Source: Allofournierella_A excrementavium
GTDB taxonomy: Bacteria; Bacillota; Clostridia; Oscillospirales; Ruminococcaceae
Length of the DNA: 64,000 bases
Assembly (NCBI GenBank): GCA_019120375.1
Contig: DWVE01000030.1
Span: 1 to 64,000, forward strand
Reading direction: 5' to 3'
Shown: piece after piece, positions 10,155 to 17,501 of the stretch
Layout: the number at the start of each line of letters is the position of its first letter
How positions within the stretch are numbered: position 1 is the first letter of the stretch
The notes under the pieces: generated by a model
Seen by the model: only the letters and a program-made list of their open reading frames with translations
Database searches by the model: none
Told to the model about the DNA's origin: nothing
Program-made: the position numbers and the translations under genes

Positions 10155-10963
10155 GCGCACTGATGGGCTTGGCCATTGACACGATGTTTGGAAGCATAGC
10201 AGATCGATTCAGAAGTATGCTGCTGAATTTGATTATGACTGTGATCTCCTGGCTGGAACAGCTTGGCATCGCGTTTTTTGACAGCGCATTTGTATCTCAG
10301 ACGTTGACTTTTACCAAAGGTATTTCATGGCTCGTTCTGGGCGCTGCATTTGTTGTTATGCTTTTGGATATTGGTGAAGAGCTCGGTGGCTACCGCCCGG
10401 GACAGGGTGTGGAGTTTACCACGATCTTTACAAATTTTATTAAGACAATCGCATTTGTGCTGATGGCACCCGATTTGGCAATCATTGCAATGCAACTTTC
10501 CGTTACGGCAACCGGGCAGATGAGCATAGATTATGATACCTTTCGCGCGCAAGCCAGTGGGGTTTTGCTCGACACGGCAGTGATCTCCATCATTGTGCTG
10601 ATTGCTACCGTGGCCTTTTTTGTATACACCCTTTTTGCTGTGGGAGGAATATTCATTCAAGCCGCAACAGCGTTTCTGTATGTCCCCGACATCATGCGCG
10701 GCAAAGATACTGCAATGGGAGAATGGATCCGGCAGACGGTGGCAATATTACTTACTTTTTTGTTCAGGCATCTGCTGTTCGTTATTGGACTGGCAGCGGC
10801 TTTGAGCGGGGATGTGATAACAATGGCCGTGGCCTGGATCACGATGTTCAGTGTAGCGAAACTGCTACAAAAATTCGGGGCGTCCTCTGGATTTGGCGGT
10901 ATGGTTTCACGCACAGCCCAGGCAGGTCAGAGCTTCGTGTCACTCGTGAGAAGCGCAATGTGA
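10151..10963 (+). CDS. TrbL/VirB6-like polytopic conjugation protein
   Basis: 270 residues from ATG 10151, whose ATGA overlaps the stop of the preceding gene; a longer frame from 10121 is an artefact of read-through. The protein has about six hydrophobic segments and a polar N-terminal amphipathic part, and ends in a Gly/Ser-rich tail (GASSGFGGMVSRTAQ). This is the usual layout of the integral channel component in Firmicutes type IV secretion systems. Neighbours are the VirB2-like, PrgI-like and VirB4 genes. A stable hairpin follows the stop. Confidence 0.7.
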   Translation: MSALMGLAIDTMFGSIADRFRSMLLNLIMTVISWLEQLGIAFFDSAFVSQTLTFTKGISWLVLGAAFVVMLLDIGEELGGYRPGQGVEFTTIFTNFIKTIAFVLMAPDLAIIAMQLSVTATGQMSIDYDTFRAQASGVLLDTAVISIIVLIATVAFFVYTLFAVGGIFIQAATAFLYVPDIMRGKDTAMGEWIRQTVAILLTFLFRHLLFVIGLAAALSGDVITMAVAWITMFSVAKLLQKFGASSGFGGMVSRTAQAGQSFVSLVRSAM

Positions 10964-10969
10964 GAAAAC

Positions 10970-10997
10970 AGCCGGACGGTCTGATGGCCGTCCGGCT
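10970..10997 (+). terminator. Intergenic hairpin between trbL-like and prgI-like genes
   Basis: Ten-base arms AGCCGGACGG and CCGTCCGGCT enclose an 8-base loop and are followed by AATTTTA. The U-tract is weak and essential genes continue downstream, so it is more likely a partial terminator or an mRNA-stabilising hairpin that adjusts stoichiometry than a full stop. Confidence 0.5.
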
Positions 10998-11016
10998 AAT
11001 TTTATGGGGGTTATCC

Positions 11017-11316
11017 ATGGCCAAGAAAACAGTTTCTTATATCGCACCGCCAAAACTTCAAAGCCGATTTCTTTTGGTTGGTCTGACTGTGCCGGAGCTG
11101 GCCATTATGCTCGGCCTTTTTTTCAGTCAGGTTTTTTGGGGACAGATCATCTACGCTATTTTTTTGCCGCTGGCTTTTGCAGTGTTTGTGGCGCGTTTCA
11201 TTGACGACAAGAGCATCAAAGATATTTTGATGATTATGCTGCGGTATCATTTCTGTCCGCAGCAATTTACACAGCATGTCCCTGTGCAAAAGAAGAAAGG
11301 AACCAGGAAAAAATGA
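11017..11316 (+). CDS. PrgI-family-like conjugation membrane protein
   Basis: 99 residues. The pattern is a basic N terminus, two adjacent hydrophobic helices (about 26-60) and a basic C-terminal tail (VQKKKGTRKK), as in PrgI/TrbD-like (VirB3-type) proteins that sit immediately before virB4 in Firmicutes elements. The stop overlaps the VirB4 start (ATGA). Start chosen at ATG 11017 by family length; the Shine-Dalgarno is only a weak GGGGG at 11006-11010. Confidence 0.7.
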   Translation: MAKKTVSYIAPPKLQSRFLLVGLTVPELAIMLGLFFSQVFWGQIIYAIFLPLAFAVFVARFIDDKSIKDILMIMLRYHFCPQQFTQHVPVQKKKGTRKK

Positions 11317-13643
11317 AGAAAGCACAACCAATTTCTGCCTTGATCGATTTTTCCCTGCACGATGGATATGTGGAGAGTGGCGGGAAAAACTTTTATTTTT
11401 ACCGATACTTCCCGCCGAATACTGACATTATGTCAGCGCAGGAAATATCCGAGGAGATTGAAAACCTCGCGGCGCTCTTTGATTTGATGGAGTGTCCTTT
11501 TGCGATGTTTGCCACCGACAAAGTGGAGAATCTCAAGCATATTCGTAGCTACTATGCGTCGCTGGATCCTCGCTTTGATGCTATCACGTCCGAAGTGATC
11601 GCACAGATCGACGACAGTGATGATCGCGGCACTTCTGTACTGCGGGCGTTTTACTTCATTCTACCAATGACAAAGCAGCAAGACGACACAATTTACAATG
11701 CGCTGGTGGGTAAAGGGTATACGGTGCAGCCGGCGGAAAGGGAAGAGATTGCGACCCTGCTGCGGAATTACTTTGTCAGAGAATTCCTTTCGGCGGAAAT
11801 CAACACATTGGAGCAACTTATCCTGCAAAATAAAAAGGTGGCCAAGCGTGTCAAAAAAGATCCGCGGATAATGACTAAGGAGCTGGAACGCCGGCTTTTG
11901 CCTCACCGCATCGATTTTCATGTAAACTGCGCGGTAATCAATGAACAGTACCGCAAAACGGTAATGGTGCGCAATCTTCCCACGGAGATCCCTCCCTGTG
12001 CGCTGATGCGGGCGGCTACCATGCGGGGCACATCTTTTATGATGCGGCTCACTCCTATGCTATCCAGCGAAGTGAAGCGCATGGTGGATGCCCAACTCAA
12101 CAACAAAAAAGTGGGCTTTGGGTCAGGGAAGTTTACAGAACAAATTGAGGCGACAGATGAGAGCCGCACGTTGGTGGAATTCTATAAAAGTATCTCCACC
12201 GAACGGCGTCAGGTCTACTACACTTCAATCTACATTGAACTTTACGCGGCATCTGAACAAGACATGAAGCTGCGGCTGGATGATTTGCAGGAGAAACTGC
12301 CTACCGGCGTGACCATTGACCGGCTCCAGCGGGAACAAAAAGACGCTTTTCTGTCGGTCAATCCTTTGGGGAGCGATCGGTTTCAGACGGAGGCAAACAA
12401 CTTGCCCAGTCTTTCGGCTGCGGCACTGTATCCGTTCAGTTATTCCAGCCGCCTTGATGAGCGGGGCATGTTGCTTGGAGAAACCAAAACCGGCGGCCCC
12501 TTCTTTCTTGACCTTCGCCAGCGCAACGCCTACCTGACAAATTCCAATTTTTCGATCATCGGTGACAGCGGCCAAGGGAAATCCACCCTGATGAAGAAGA
12601 TAATCGAATTCCTTTCTGTGTTTGGTGTTACCTGCCTGACGCTCGACCCTGAAAACGAATATGGACAGCTCTTTCGTGCTCTGGGCGGCACGATTTATAA
12701 GTGTGTGGATAACCGCGCATTGATCAATCCCCTCGAAGTGCGATGGCTCTACCGGGACGATGAGGGGGAAGATGAAGAAGACATCCTGGTGAACGAAATG
12801 AAAAATCAGGCTATGTTTTTCCAACATATCTCTTGGCTAAAAGATTTCTTCCGGGTTTTGTTCCCCGGTATCAGCGATTTGGATGTACAGGCGCTGATGA
12901 TTTTGACGCAGGAAATGTACAACGCACACGGGATTGGGAAAAACACCGATTTCACAAAACTCAGTGCAGCGGACTATCCTACTTTTTCGGATCTGTATGA
13001 GTATATCGATCAGTATGACACAACCGCCAGTAAGATTATGGATAAGGAAACTGTGGGCCGGCTGCTGCTGCGTTTAAGAGAGTGCTATGATGGTCCGTTG
13101 AGCCTGCTTTTCAATGGACACACAAATATCCAGAATGCGAACATGATCTGTTTTGAGGCGATGGAACTGCTGGAGGGCAGCAAAGACCGCACCCAGGCCG
13201 TCCTGTTTAACCTGACGACCTGGATCTGGACGCAGGTGCTGCGCCGGGAACGAGCAATTGCCCTCAACCTGGACGAGCTTTACCTTTTCTTTGAGAACAT
13301 GATTATGGTGAAGTACATTTCCTCTTTTGTTAAGCGCGCCCGAAAATACAATGCAATGATCGGTGTGGCCACCCAGCAGCTGCTGGACTGTCTACGGCCG
13401 GACATCGCACCCTACACCACAGCGCTCCTCAATAACTCGACCTACAAATTTCTCTTTCATCCCGGCAAAATCGATATGGCGCTGGTACAAGAAAAACTGG
13501 CGCTCACGGCGGGTGAGGCGGCGGCAATCGCTCTGCCCCACCAGGGCTACTGCCTGGTAAAAGCGGGCCGTGACAGGTACTATGTGCACATCGAGAAAAT
13601 GCCGTATGAGGATGAGCTGTTTGGAACAGGAGGCGGAAAGTGA
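11313..13643 (+). CDS. virB4: VirB4/TraE-type conjugation ATPase
   Basis: 776 residues. The C-terminal half is a RecA-like ATPase: Walker A GDSGQGKSTL begins at residue 417, and the Walker B Asp-Glu (NLDELYLFF) is at about 654-655. The N-terminal half matches the VirB4 domain that contacts the membrane channel. It should energise assembly and substrate passage of the type IV secretion system at the cytoplasmic membrane. It overlaps the PrgI-like gene upstream and the peptidase gene downstream by four bases each, so the run is translationally coupled. All expected motifs are intact. Confidence 0.93.
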   Translation: MKKAQPISALIDFSLHDGYVESGGKNFYFYRYFPPNTDIMSAQEISEEIENLAALFDLMECPFAMFATDKVENLKHIRSYYASLDPRFDAITSEVIAQIDDSDDRGTSVLRAFYFILPMTKQQDDTIYNALVGKGYTVQPAEREEIATLLRNYFVREFLSAEINTLEQLILQNKKVAKRVKKDPRIMTKELERRLLPHRIDFHVNCAVINEQYRKTVMVRNLPTEIPPCALMRAATMRGTSFMMRLTPMLSSEVKRMVDAQLNNKKVGFGSGKFTEQIEATDESRTLVEFYKSISTERRQVYYTSIYIELYAASEQDMKLRLDDLQEKLPTGVTIDRLQREQKDAFLSVNPLGSDRFQTEANNLPSLSAAALYPFSYSSRLDERGMLLGETKTGGPFFLDLRQRNAYLTNSNFSIIGDSGQGKSTLMKKIIEFLSVFGVTCLTLDPENEYGQLFRALGGTIYKCVDNRALINPLEVRWLYRDDEGEDEEDILVNEMKNQAMFFQHISWLKDFFRVLFPGISDLDVQALMILTQEMYNAHGIGKNTDFTKLSAADYPTFSDLYEYIDQYDTTASKIMDKETVGRLLLRLRECYDGPLSLLFNGHTNIQNANMICFEAMELLEGSKDRTQAVLFNLTTWIWTQVLRRERAIALNLDELYLFFENMIMVKYISSFVKRARKYNAMIGVATQQLLDCLRPDIAPYTTALLNNSTYKFLFHPGKIDMALVQEKLALTAGEAAAIALPHQGYCLVKAGRDRYYVHIEKMPYEDELFGTGGGK

Positions 13644-14821
13644 CGCCGGCAGTCCAGGTCGCACTAAAGCTGGCCAGCAGTAAGACCGGGCGCAAAGTGA
13701 TCGGCGGAGTGCTGCTTTTACTTCTCGGTTTGGTCGTGCTCTTTGTGGTCTGTTTTGGATCGTTGTTTGCCGTGCTTATGGGGCTTTCGCTGAACGGAGA
13801 CTTGTATTACCCTCTGATCAACAGCACCCGGATCACGGAGCCGTATGACCCGGATCGCGTGATTATCCATGAGTATGAGGTCGAAGTCGAAAAGACGAGG
13901 CCGGTGCTGGATGAAGAGGGAAATCCTGTGCTCGACGAGGACGGAGAGGTCGTGACGGAAACCTACACCGAAACGGAGATCCGGCGTGAGGAAATTGAAA
14001 GCCCCCATTGGGGCGTTGATTTTGAAGTGCAGGAAGGCAGCTATGTGGTCGCTTGTGCCGGTGGGGTCGTCAAGCGCGTCTATCATGACGATGAAGAGGG
14101 GAATGTGGTGGAGATTGAGCACGCCGACGCCAAGAACACCACTCGCTATCTTCACTTGGAAAATGTGCTGGTCAGTGTTGGCCAGGATGTTATCCTCGGG
14201 CAGCCTTTGGGGAAGGTTGGGTTAAGCGGAGAATGTACACCTTATCGGGAAAGCGAAACGAATGTACATCTGGAGGTGTTGGATGCAAGCGGCGAGCCAA
14301 TCGATCCTGCCGGAGTGCTAAAACCCTGGGGGCAATACCTTGACATACCTACCGAGCTGGTGAAAGAGGTCGCTGGCGCTGAGTGGCAGGACTGGATGGT
14401 ATCCGAAATTGAAGGAGATATTGTTTGGAATGGAGAAGCCTACATGTGGCCGGTCCCAGGCCATACACGGATCTCATCTCCCTTTGGATCACGCGAAATG
14501 GACGGGGAACAGGAGAACCACTCCGGCATTGACATTCCCGCTCCGGCGGGAACCCCGATCTATGCAGCAGCACCTGGCGTTGTGTCTACCAATGCACATT
14601 GGAGTTATGGCATCTGCGTCAAAGTGTCTGTGGATGGCCAAACGACCAATGTCTATGGACACATGCTCGCCCGGGCCGAGGGGATAACGGATGGGGTCCA
14701 AGTGGAGGCGGGGCAGCTGATTGGTTACGTTGGCTCCACCGGCAATTCGACCGGAAATCACCTGCACTTTCAGGTCAATGTCAACGGCCATGCGGTTGAT
14801 CCGATGCCGTACTTTGGATGA
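13640..14821 (+). CDS. Membrane-anchored M23 peptidase with two LytM-type modules
   Basis: 393 residues from GTG 13640, which overlaps the virB4 stop (GTGA). One N-terminal transmembrane helix (about 20-48) is followed by an acidic linker. The first M23-like module (about 125-220) keeps HWGVD but has NVHLEV where HxH is expected, so it is probably inactive. The second (about 290-393) has HSGID and GNHLHFQV, the full zinc-binding set. It would open peptidoglycan for the conjugation channel. It ends the first block of transfer genes. Confidence 0.85.
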   Translation: MTPAVQVALKLASSKTGRKVIGGVLLLLLGLVVLFVVCFGSLFAVLMGLSLNGDLYYPLINSTRITEPYDPDRVIIHEYEVEVEKTRPVLDEEGNPVLDEDGEVVTETYTETEIRREEIESPHWGVDFEVQEGSYVVACAGGVVKRVYHDDEEGNVVEIEHADAKNTTRYLHLENVLVSVGQDVILGQPLGKVGLSGECTPYRESETNVHLEVLDASGEPIDPAGVLKPWGQYLDIPTELVKEVAGAEWQDWMVSEIEGDIVWNGEAYMWPVPGHTRISSPFGSREMDGEQENHSGIDIPAPAGTPIYAAAPGVVSTNAHWSYGICVKVSVDGQTTNVYGHMLARAEGITDGVQVEAGQLIGYVGSTGNSTGNHLHFQVNVNGHAVDPMPYFG

Positions 14822-14884
14822 CACAGAGCTGGGTCATGGGCTGGGTGCGTTTTTCTTTTGTGTACGGGCTTTGTAGGAGTGTTC

Positions 14885-15128
14885 CCATATTTGCACCCAG
14901 CAAATGCCCATATTGACGGGAAACCCGCAAACCGGCACAGAAAGCTGGTTTGCGGGGTTTTTAGCTGATGCGACCCAGCTTTTTGAGCATTTCGGACGTT
15001 TTAACCCATATCAAATCCCATATTGTAAATGCGCTGGAAAGCGGCCCGCACTGCGGGTCCGCTGTGATTGGATATGGGCCTCGGCCCATATCCCTTTATC
15101 CTGCTCTTACCCCCATGGGGGGAAGAGC
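14885..15128 (+). other. oriT: Probable origin of transfer (oriT) and relaxosome/operator region
   Basis: The 325-base gap between the peptidase and the relaxosome gene holds no gene but is rich in structure. The heptamer CCCATAT occurs at 14885, 14907, 15005 and 15017. It recurs inside a perfect 11-base inverted repeat, 15070-15080 (GGATATGGGCC) and 15083-15093. Four bases later TATCCTG-C at 15097-15104 matches the RP4/P-type nick consensus YATCCTG-Y, with the cut expected between 15103 and 15104. A second palindrome, arms GCTCTT/AAGAGC around CCCCCATGGGGG (15103-15128), overlaps the leader of the next gene. Proximity to relaxase and ribbon-helix-helix genes supports an oriT. The nick site is predicted from consensus only. 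Confidence 0.7.
14922..14962 (+). terminator. Terminator after the type IV secretion block
   Basis: Arms AACCCGCAAACCGGC and GCTGGTTTGCGGGGTT fold around a 7-base loop and are followed by TTTTT. It separates the structural conjugation genes from the mobilization genes. Confidence 0.75.
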
Positions 15129-15146
15129 GAAAGGGGGAGAAGAACA

Positions 15147-15545
15147 ATGGCAAGCAAAAAAACCATCAAAAAAACCTGGGACGTGGATGCTGCTGCATAC
15201 AGCAGCATCGAGACGATTGCAAGCCAGGAAAGCTGCACGGTCACGCAGATCGTCAACGAGGCGCTGCGGTACTATGCAGATCGGCACTACCTGGAAAACA
15301 ATGCCACCATGCTGTCCAGCGACATCCTGGAAGCGATGAAAAGCACGGTGTCGCTGCTGGAGCGGCGGCTCGACAACCGCTCCAACCAACTGCTCAGCAG
15401 TATGGCGATCCAGCTTTTTATCATCAACAGGGTCTTGGCAGACAGCCTGGATCTATCCGGGGACGCCCTGGAGCAGTACCGCAAAGAAGCCGTCGAGTTT
15501 TTGAAAAATAACAACCGGCTGCTGGAGCTGCGGGAGGTAATTTAA
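15147..15545 (+). CDS. Ribbon-helix-helix relaxosome accessory protein
   Basis: 132 residues from ATG 15147, preceded by AAGGGGGAGAAG; longer frames run back through the oriT region and are rejected. The N terminus (KKTWDVDAAAYSSIETIASQ, then SCTVTQIVNEALRYYAD) has the beta strand and two helices of a MetJ/Arc-type DNA-binding fold. The rest is helical and may mediate tetramer formation. It would bind repeats at oriT, help load the relaxase and repress its own promoter. It overlaps the relaxase start by one base (TAATG). Confidence 0.75.
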   Translation: MASKKTIKKTWDVDAAAYSSIETIASQESCTVTQIVNEALRYYADRHYLENNATMLSSDILEAMKSTVSLLERRLDNRSNQLLSSMAIQLFIINRVLADSLDLSGDALEQYRKEAVEFLKNNNRLLELREVI

Positions 15546-16717
15546 TGCTACGAGTGTTTTTTAAGTCAGCTTTTTTCAAAAGCCTGGAGCACTGTCAGCG
15601 ACACCTGGAATACCTGGATAAACAAGGGCCGCTTTTTGATGGAAAACACGAAGTCTCATTACATAAAGCCAGAGAAGCCGCTGAACAATTTGCGGACGCT
15701 CCCAAGTGGTGGTTCGTTTATAGCCTTGATCGTGACGACCAGCAACGGCTGCAAGTTGATCGAGGCTATTTTCAAGACTTGATGGAGGCACAAAAGGCTC
15801 TTTGGGCGAAAGCCTACAACATCCCGCCCGACCGCCTCCATGTCAGTGCCAGCTTTCACGATGTGGCGCACCATCCACATATCCATGTGGTGCTCCATGG
15901 GGAGACTGCATCGGATGGGTTTATCGTGCAGCGGAAAGGCCAGACACTGGGAGAAGCATTTTGCCGCTGCCGCGAGACCGTCAAAAGTGCCATCACAAAT
16001 GAAATCTATCGTGAAGACACACAGCATCTCAAAGTGGAGAAAAACGAGCAAAGAAAAAACATGAACCAGGAGCTGGGAAAAATCCTGCTGGAGATTGGCC
16101 GCAGCAGCCACCCGGTATCCGACAAAATGCAAATAGCTCTTTCAGCACTGGCAGCAGAATTAGCTACGATACCTGGAAAACATCAATACGGATACTTGCC
16201 GCCGGAAACAAAGCTCCGGGTAGATGATTTGCTGCGAGAAATCGTTGCGCAGGACCGACAGATCAATCGACTTTTCACCATATATGAGCAGACACAAGCG
16301 AAACTCGTGCAATATGAGTATGTAGGTAAAAAAGAGACGCTGGCAAAGAAAATGGCAGAGTGGGAAAAAGCGTTTTATCACCCTCCCAAAGGTGGTGATA
16401 CGCGCCGGCATAATCTAATCATACAAGCGGCCGAAGCCATAGGCGATATGCAACACGAGAGAAAGATGGTTGCCGGGGAGACGAGTGAACACAACAAAAA
16501 GAAACAACGAGCCGAGGAGAGAGATGCTTATCGAGCGAAGTCTGCTACTGCCGCAACGCGAAATATGCTATACTTAATAGCATCGACCACACGCGATGAT
16601 ACGCTGAGAAGCTGGGGACTATTGCCGAAACAAATTGGGCATGCAAAATTCAAGAGAAAGCACATTCACAAAAGAACGATTGAAGAACGCGGCAAGGAGC
16701 AGGATATTGGGCGGTGA
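15545..16717 (+). CDS. MobP/MobL-family conjugative relaxase
   Basis: 390 residues. The histidine triad lies in HHPHIHVVLHG (about residues 116-126), and AITNEIYRED plus the later YGYLPPETKLRVDDLL are features seen in MobP3/MobL-type relaxases of Firmicutes. The enzyme should nick one strand at oriT through a tyrosine and lead the strand into the recipient; which tyrosine is catalytic cannot be told here. The C-terminal third is highly charged and helical. It is directly coupled to the ribbon-helix-helix gene and only 440 bases downstream of the predicted nick. Confidence 0.85.
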   Translation: MLRVFFKSAFFKSLEHCQRHLEYLDKQGPLFDGKHEVSLHKAREAAEQFADAPKWWFVYSLDRDDQQRLQVDRGYFQDLMEAQKALWAKAYNIPPDRLHVSASFHDVAHHPHIHVVLHGETASDGFIVQRKGQTLGEAFCRCRETVKSAITNEIYREDTQHLKVEKNEQRKNMNQELGKILLEIGRSSHPVSDKMQIALSALAAELATIPGKHQYGYLPPETKLRVDDLLREIVAQDRQINRLFTIYEQTQAKLVQYEYVGKKETLAKKMAEWEKAFYHPPKGGDTRRHNLIIQAAEAIGDMQHERKMVAGETSEHNKKKQRAEERDAYRAKSATAATRNMLYLIASTTRDDTLRSWGLLPKQIGHAKFKRKHIHKRTIEERGKEQDIGR

Positions 16718-16719
16718 CA

Positions 16720-16766
16720 GGTACGACCGACGGTCGCACCTGAAAAACCGCGTCACAAAGCCAAAG
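16720..16766. repeat. Palindromic repeat, copy B
   Basis: AGGTACGACC-GAC-GGTCGCACCT (16725-16740 core region) is followed by TGAAAAACCGCGTCACAAAGCC, the same flank as copies C and D near 22.1 kb. It lies between the relaxase stop and the ribosome binding site of the next gene. Unlike copies A and D it lacks the outer stem and the T-run. Confidence 0.75.
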
Positions 16767-16777
16767 GAGATGTGAAC

Positions 16778-17239
16778 ATGGAAAACTGGAGCATGAGATA
16801 CTTTATCCGACCCCACACCATCGTGCTGAATGATACGGCAGATAACTTTGCCTGGATGAGTGGTGCGCCGGCGGAGTTTGTGCCGTTTTCTGCGGTAGCA
16901 AACGGCACCAAGGTCCACGAAATTGCAGAATTGCCGGAAGAAGAAAAACAGCAGCTTCACCTTTTGCAAGAAGCGGAGGAAAACGATGAACGCGAAAACT
17001 TGCGGGTCTACTCCATTGATGATGAAGTGATTGCTGGCTATGCAGGCAATCCGCATTTTTTCGTGTGCATGAGCTGGGAAACGTATCTGTATCTGAGCGA
17101 TCAGGACGTAGACGCATGGGAGGAGATGTGGGGCAATACCTATGAAAATCCTATCCATGCAGCTTTTATGCCCAGTATGGCTCTCACTGACTGCGAGGGA
17201 GTGTATTACAATACTCCCGGTGATGAGTGGGAGGAGTGA
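16778..17239 (+). CDS. Small acidic hypothetical protein of the mobile element
   Basis: 153 residues from ATG 16778 with AAAGGAG eight bases upstream; an alternative GTG two codons earlier is possible. I do not recognise the family. The protein is strongly acidic (EEEKQQLHLLQEAEENDERE), soluble and without a signal peptide, and ends in GDEWEE. Its acidity recalls DNA-mimic antirestriction proteins, but no motif supports that. It starts a run of small regulatory or accessory genes between relaxase and VirD4 and ends four bases before the next ATG. Confidence 0.7.
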   Translation: MENWSMRYFIRPHTIVLNDTADNFAWMSGAPAEFVPFSAVANGTKVHEIAELPEEEKQQLHLLQEAEENDERENLRVYSIDDEVIAGYAGNPHFFVCMSWETYLYLSDQDVDAWEEMWGNTYENPIHAAFMPSMALTDCEGVYYNTPGDEWEE

Positions 17240-17243
17240 TACA

Positions 17244-17501
17244 ATGGGAAATAGAGTTTATGCCGGGGATGTCGGTATCGACCATGTTGGCCGGATGGTA
17301 GTCCCTGTTCGGGCAAGAAAGGCCCTGGGGATCCAGACGCAGGATACCCTTTTGGCATACGTTGATGCCCGAGCAAACGAAATTGTGCTAAAGGTGTCAA
17401 AGCGCCATTGCATGGCTTGCGGAGGAACAGAAGAATTGAGATCCTATAAAGACGTCATACTGTGTGCTCACTGTCTGATGGAGATGAAGAACGATGGATG
17501 A
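17244..17501 (+). CDS. AbrB/SpoVT-type regulator with C-terminal zinc ribbon
   Basis: 85 residues. The N-terminal half (VGIDHVGRMVVPVRARKALGIQTQDTL) is the swapped-hairpin AbrB fold. The C-terminal half carries CMACGG and, 18 residues on, LCAHC, a CxxC-CxxC zinc ribbon. AbrB proteins bind DNA as dimers and usually control transition-state or mobile-element genes. GGGAGGAG precedes the ATG and the end overlaps the next gene by eight bases, so it is probably a regulator encoded within the transfer operon. Targets unknown. Confidence 0.8.
   Translation: MGNRVYAGDVGIDHVGRMVVPVRARKALGIQTQDTLLAYVDARANEIVLKVSKRHCMACGGTEELRSYKDVILCAHCLMEMKNDG

Noticed and set aside
13718..14155. Minus-strand frame opposite the M23 peptidase
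   Set aside because: Complement of a conserved gene with no start signal.
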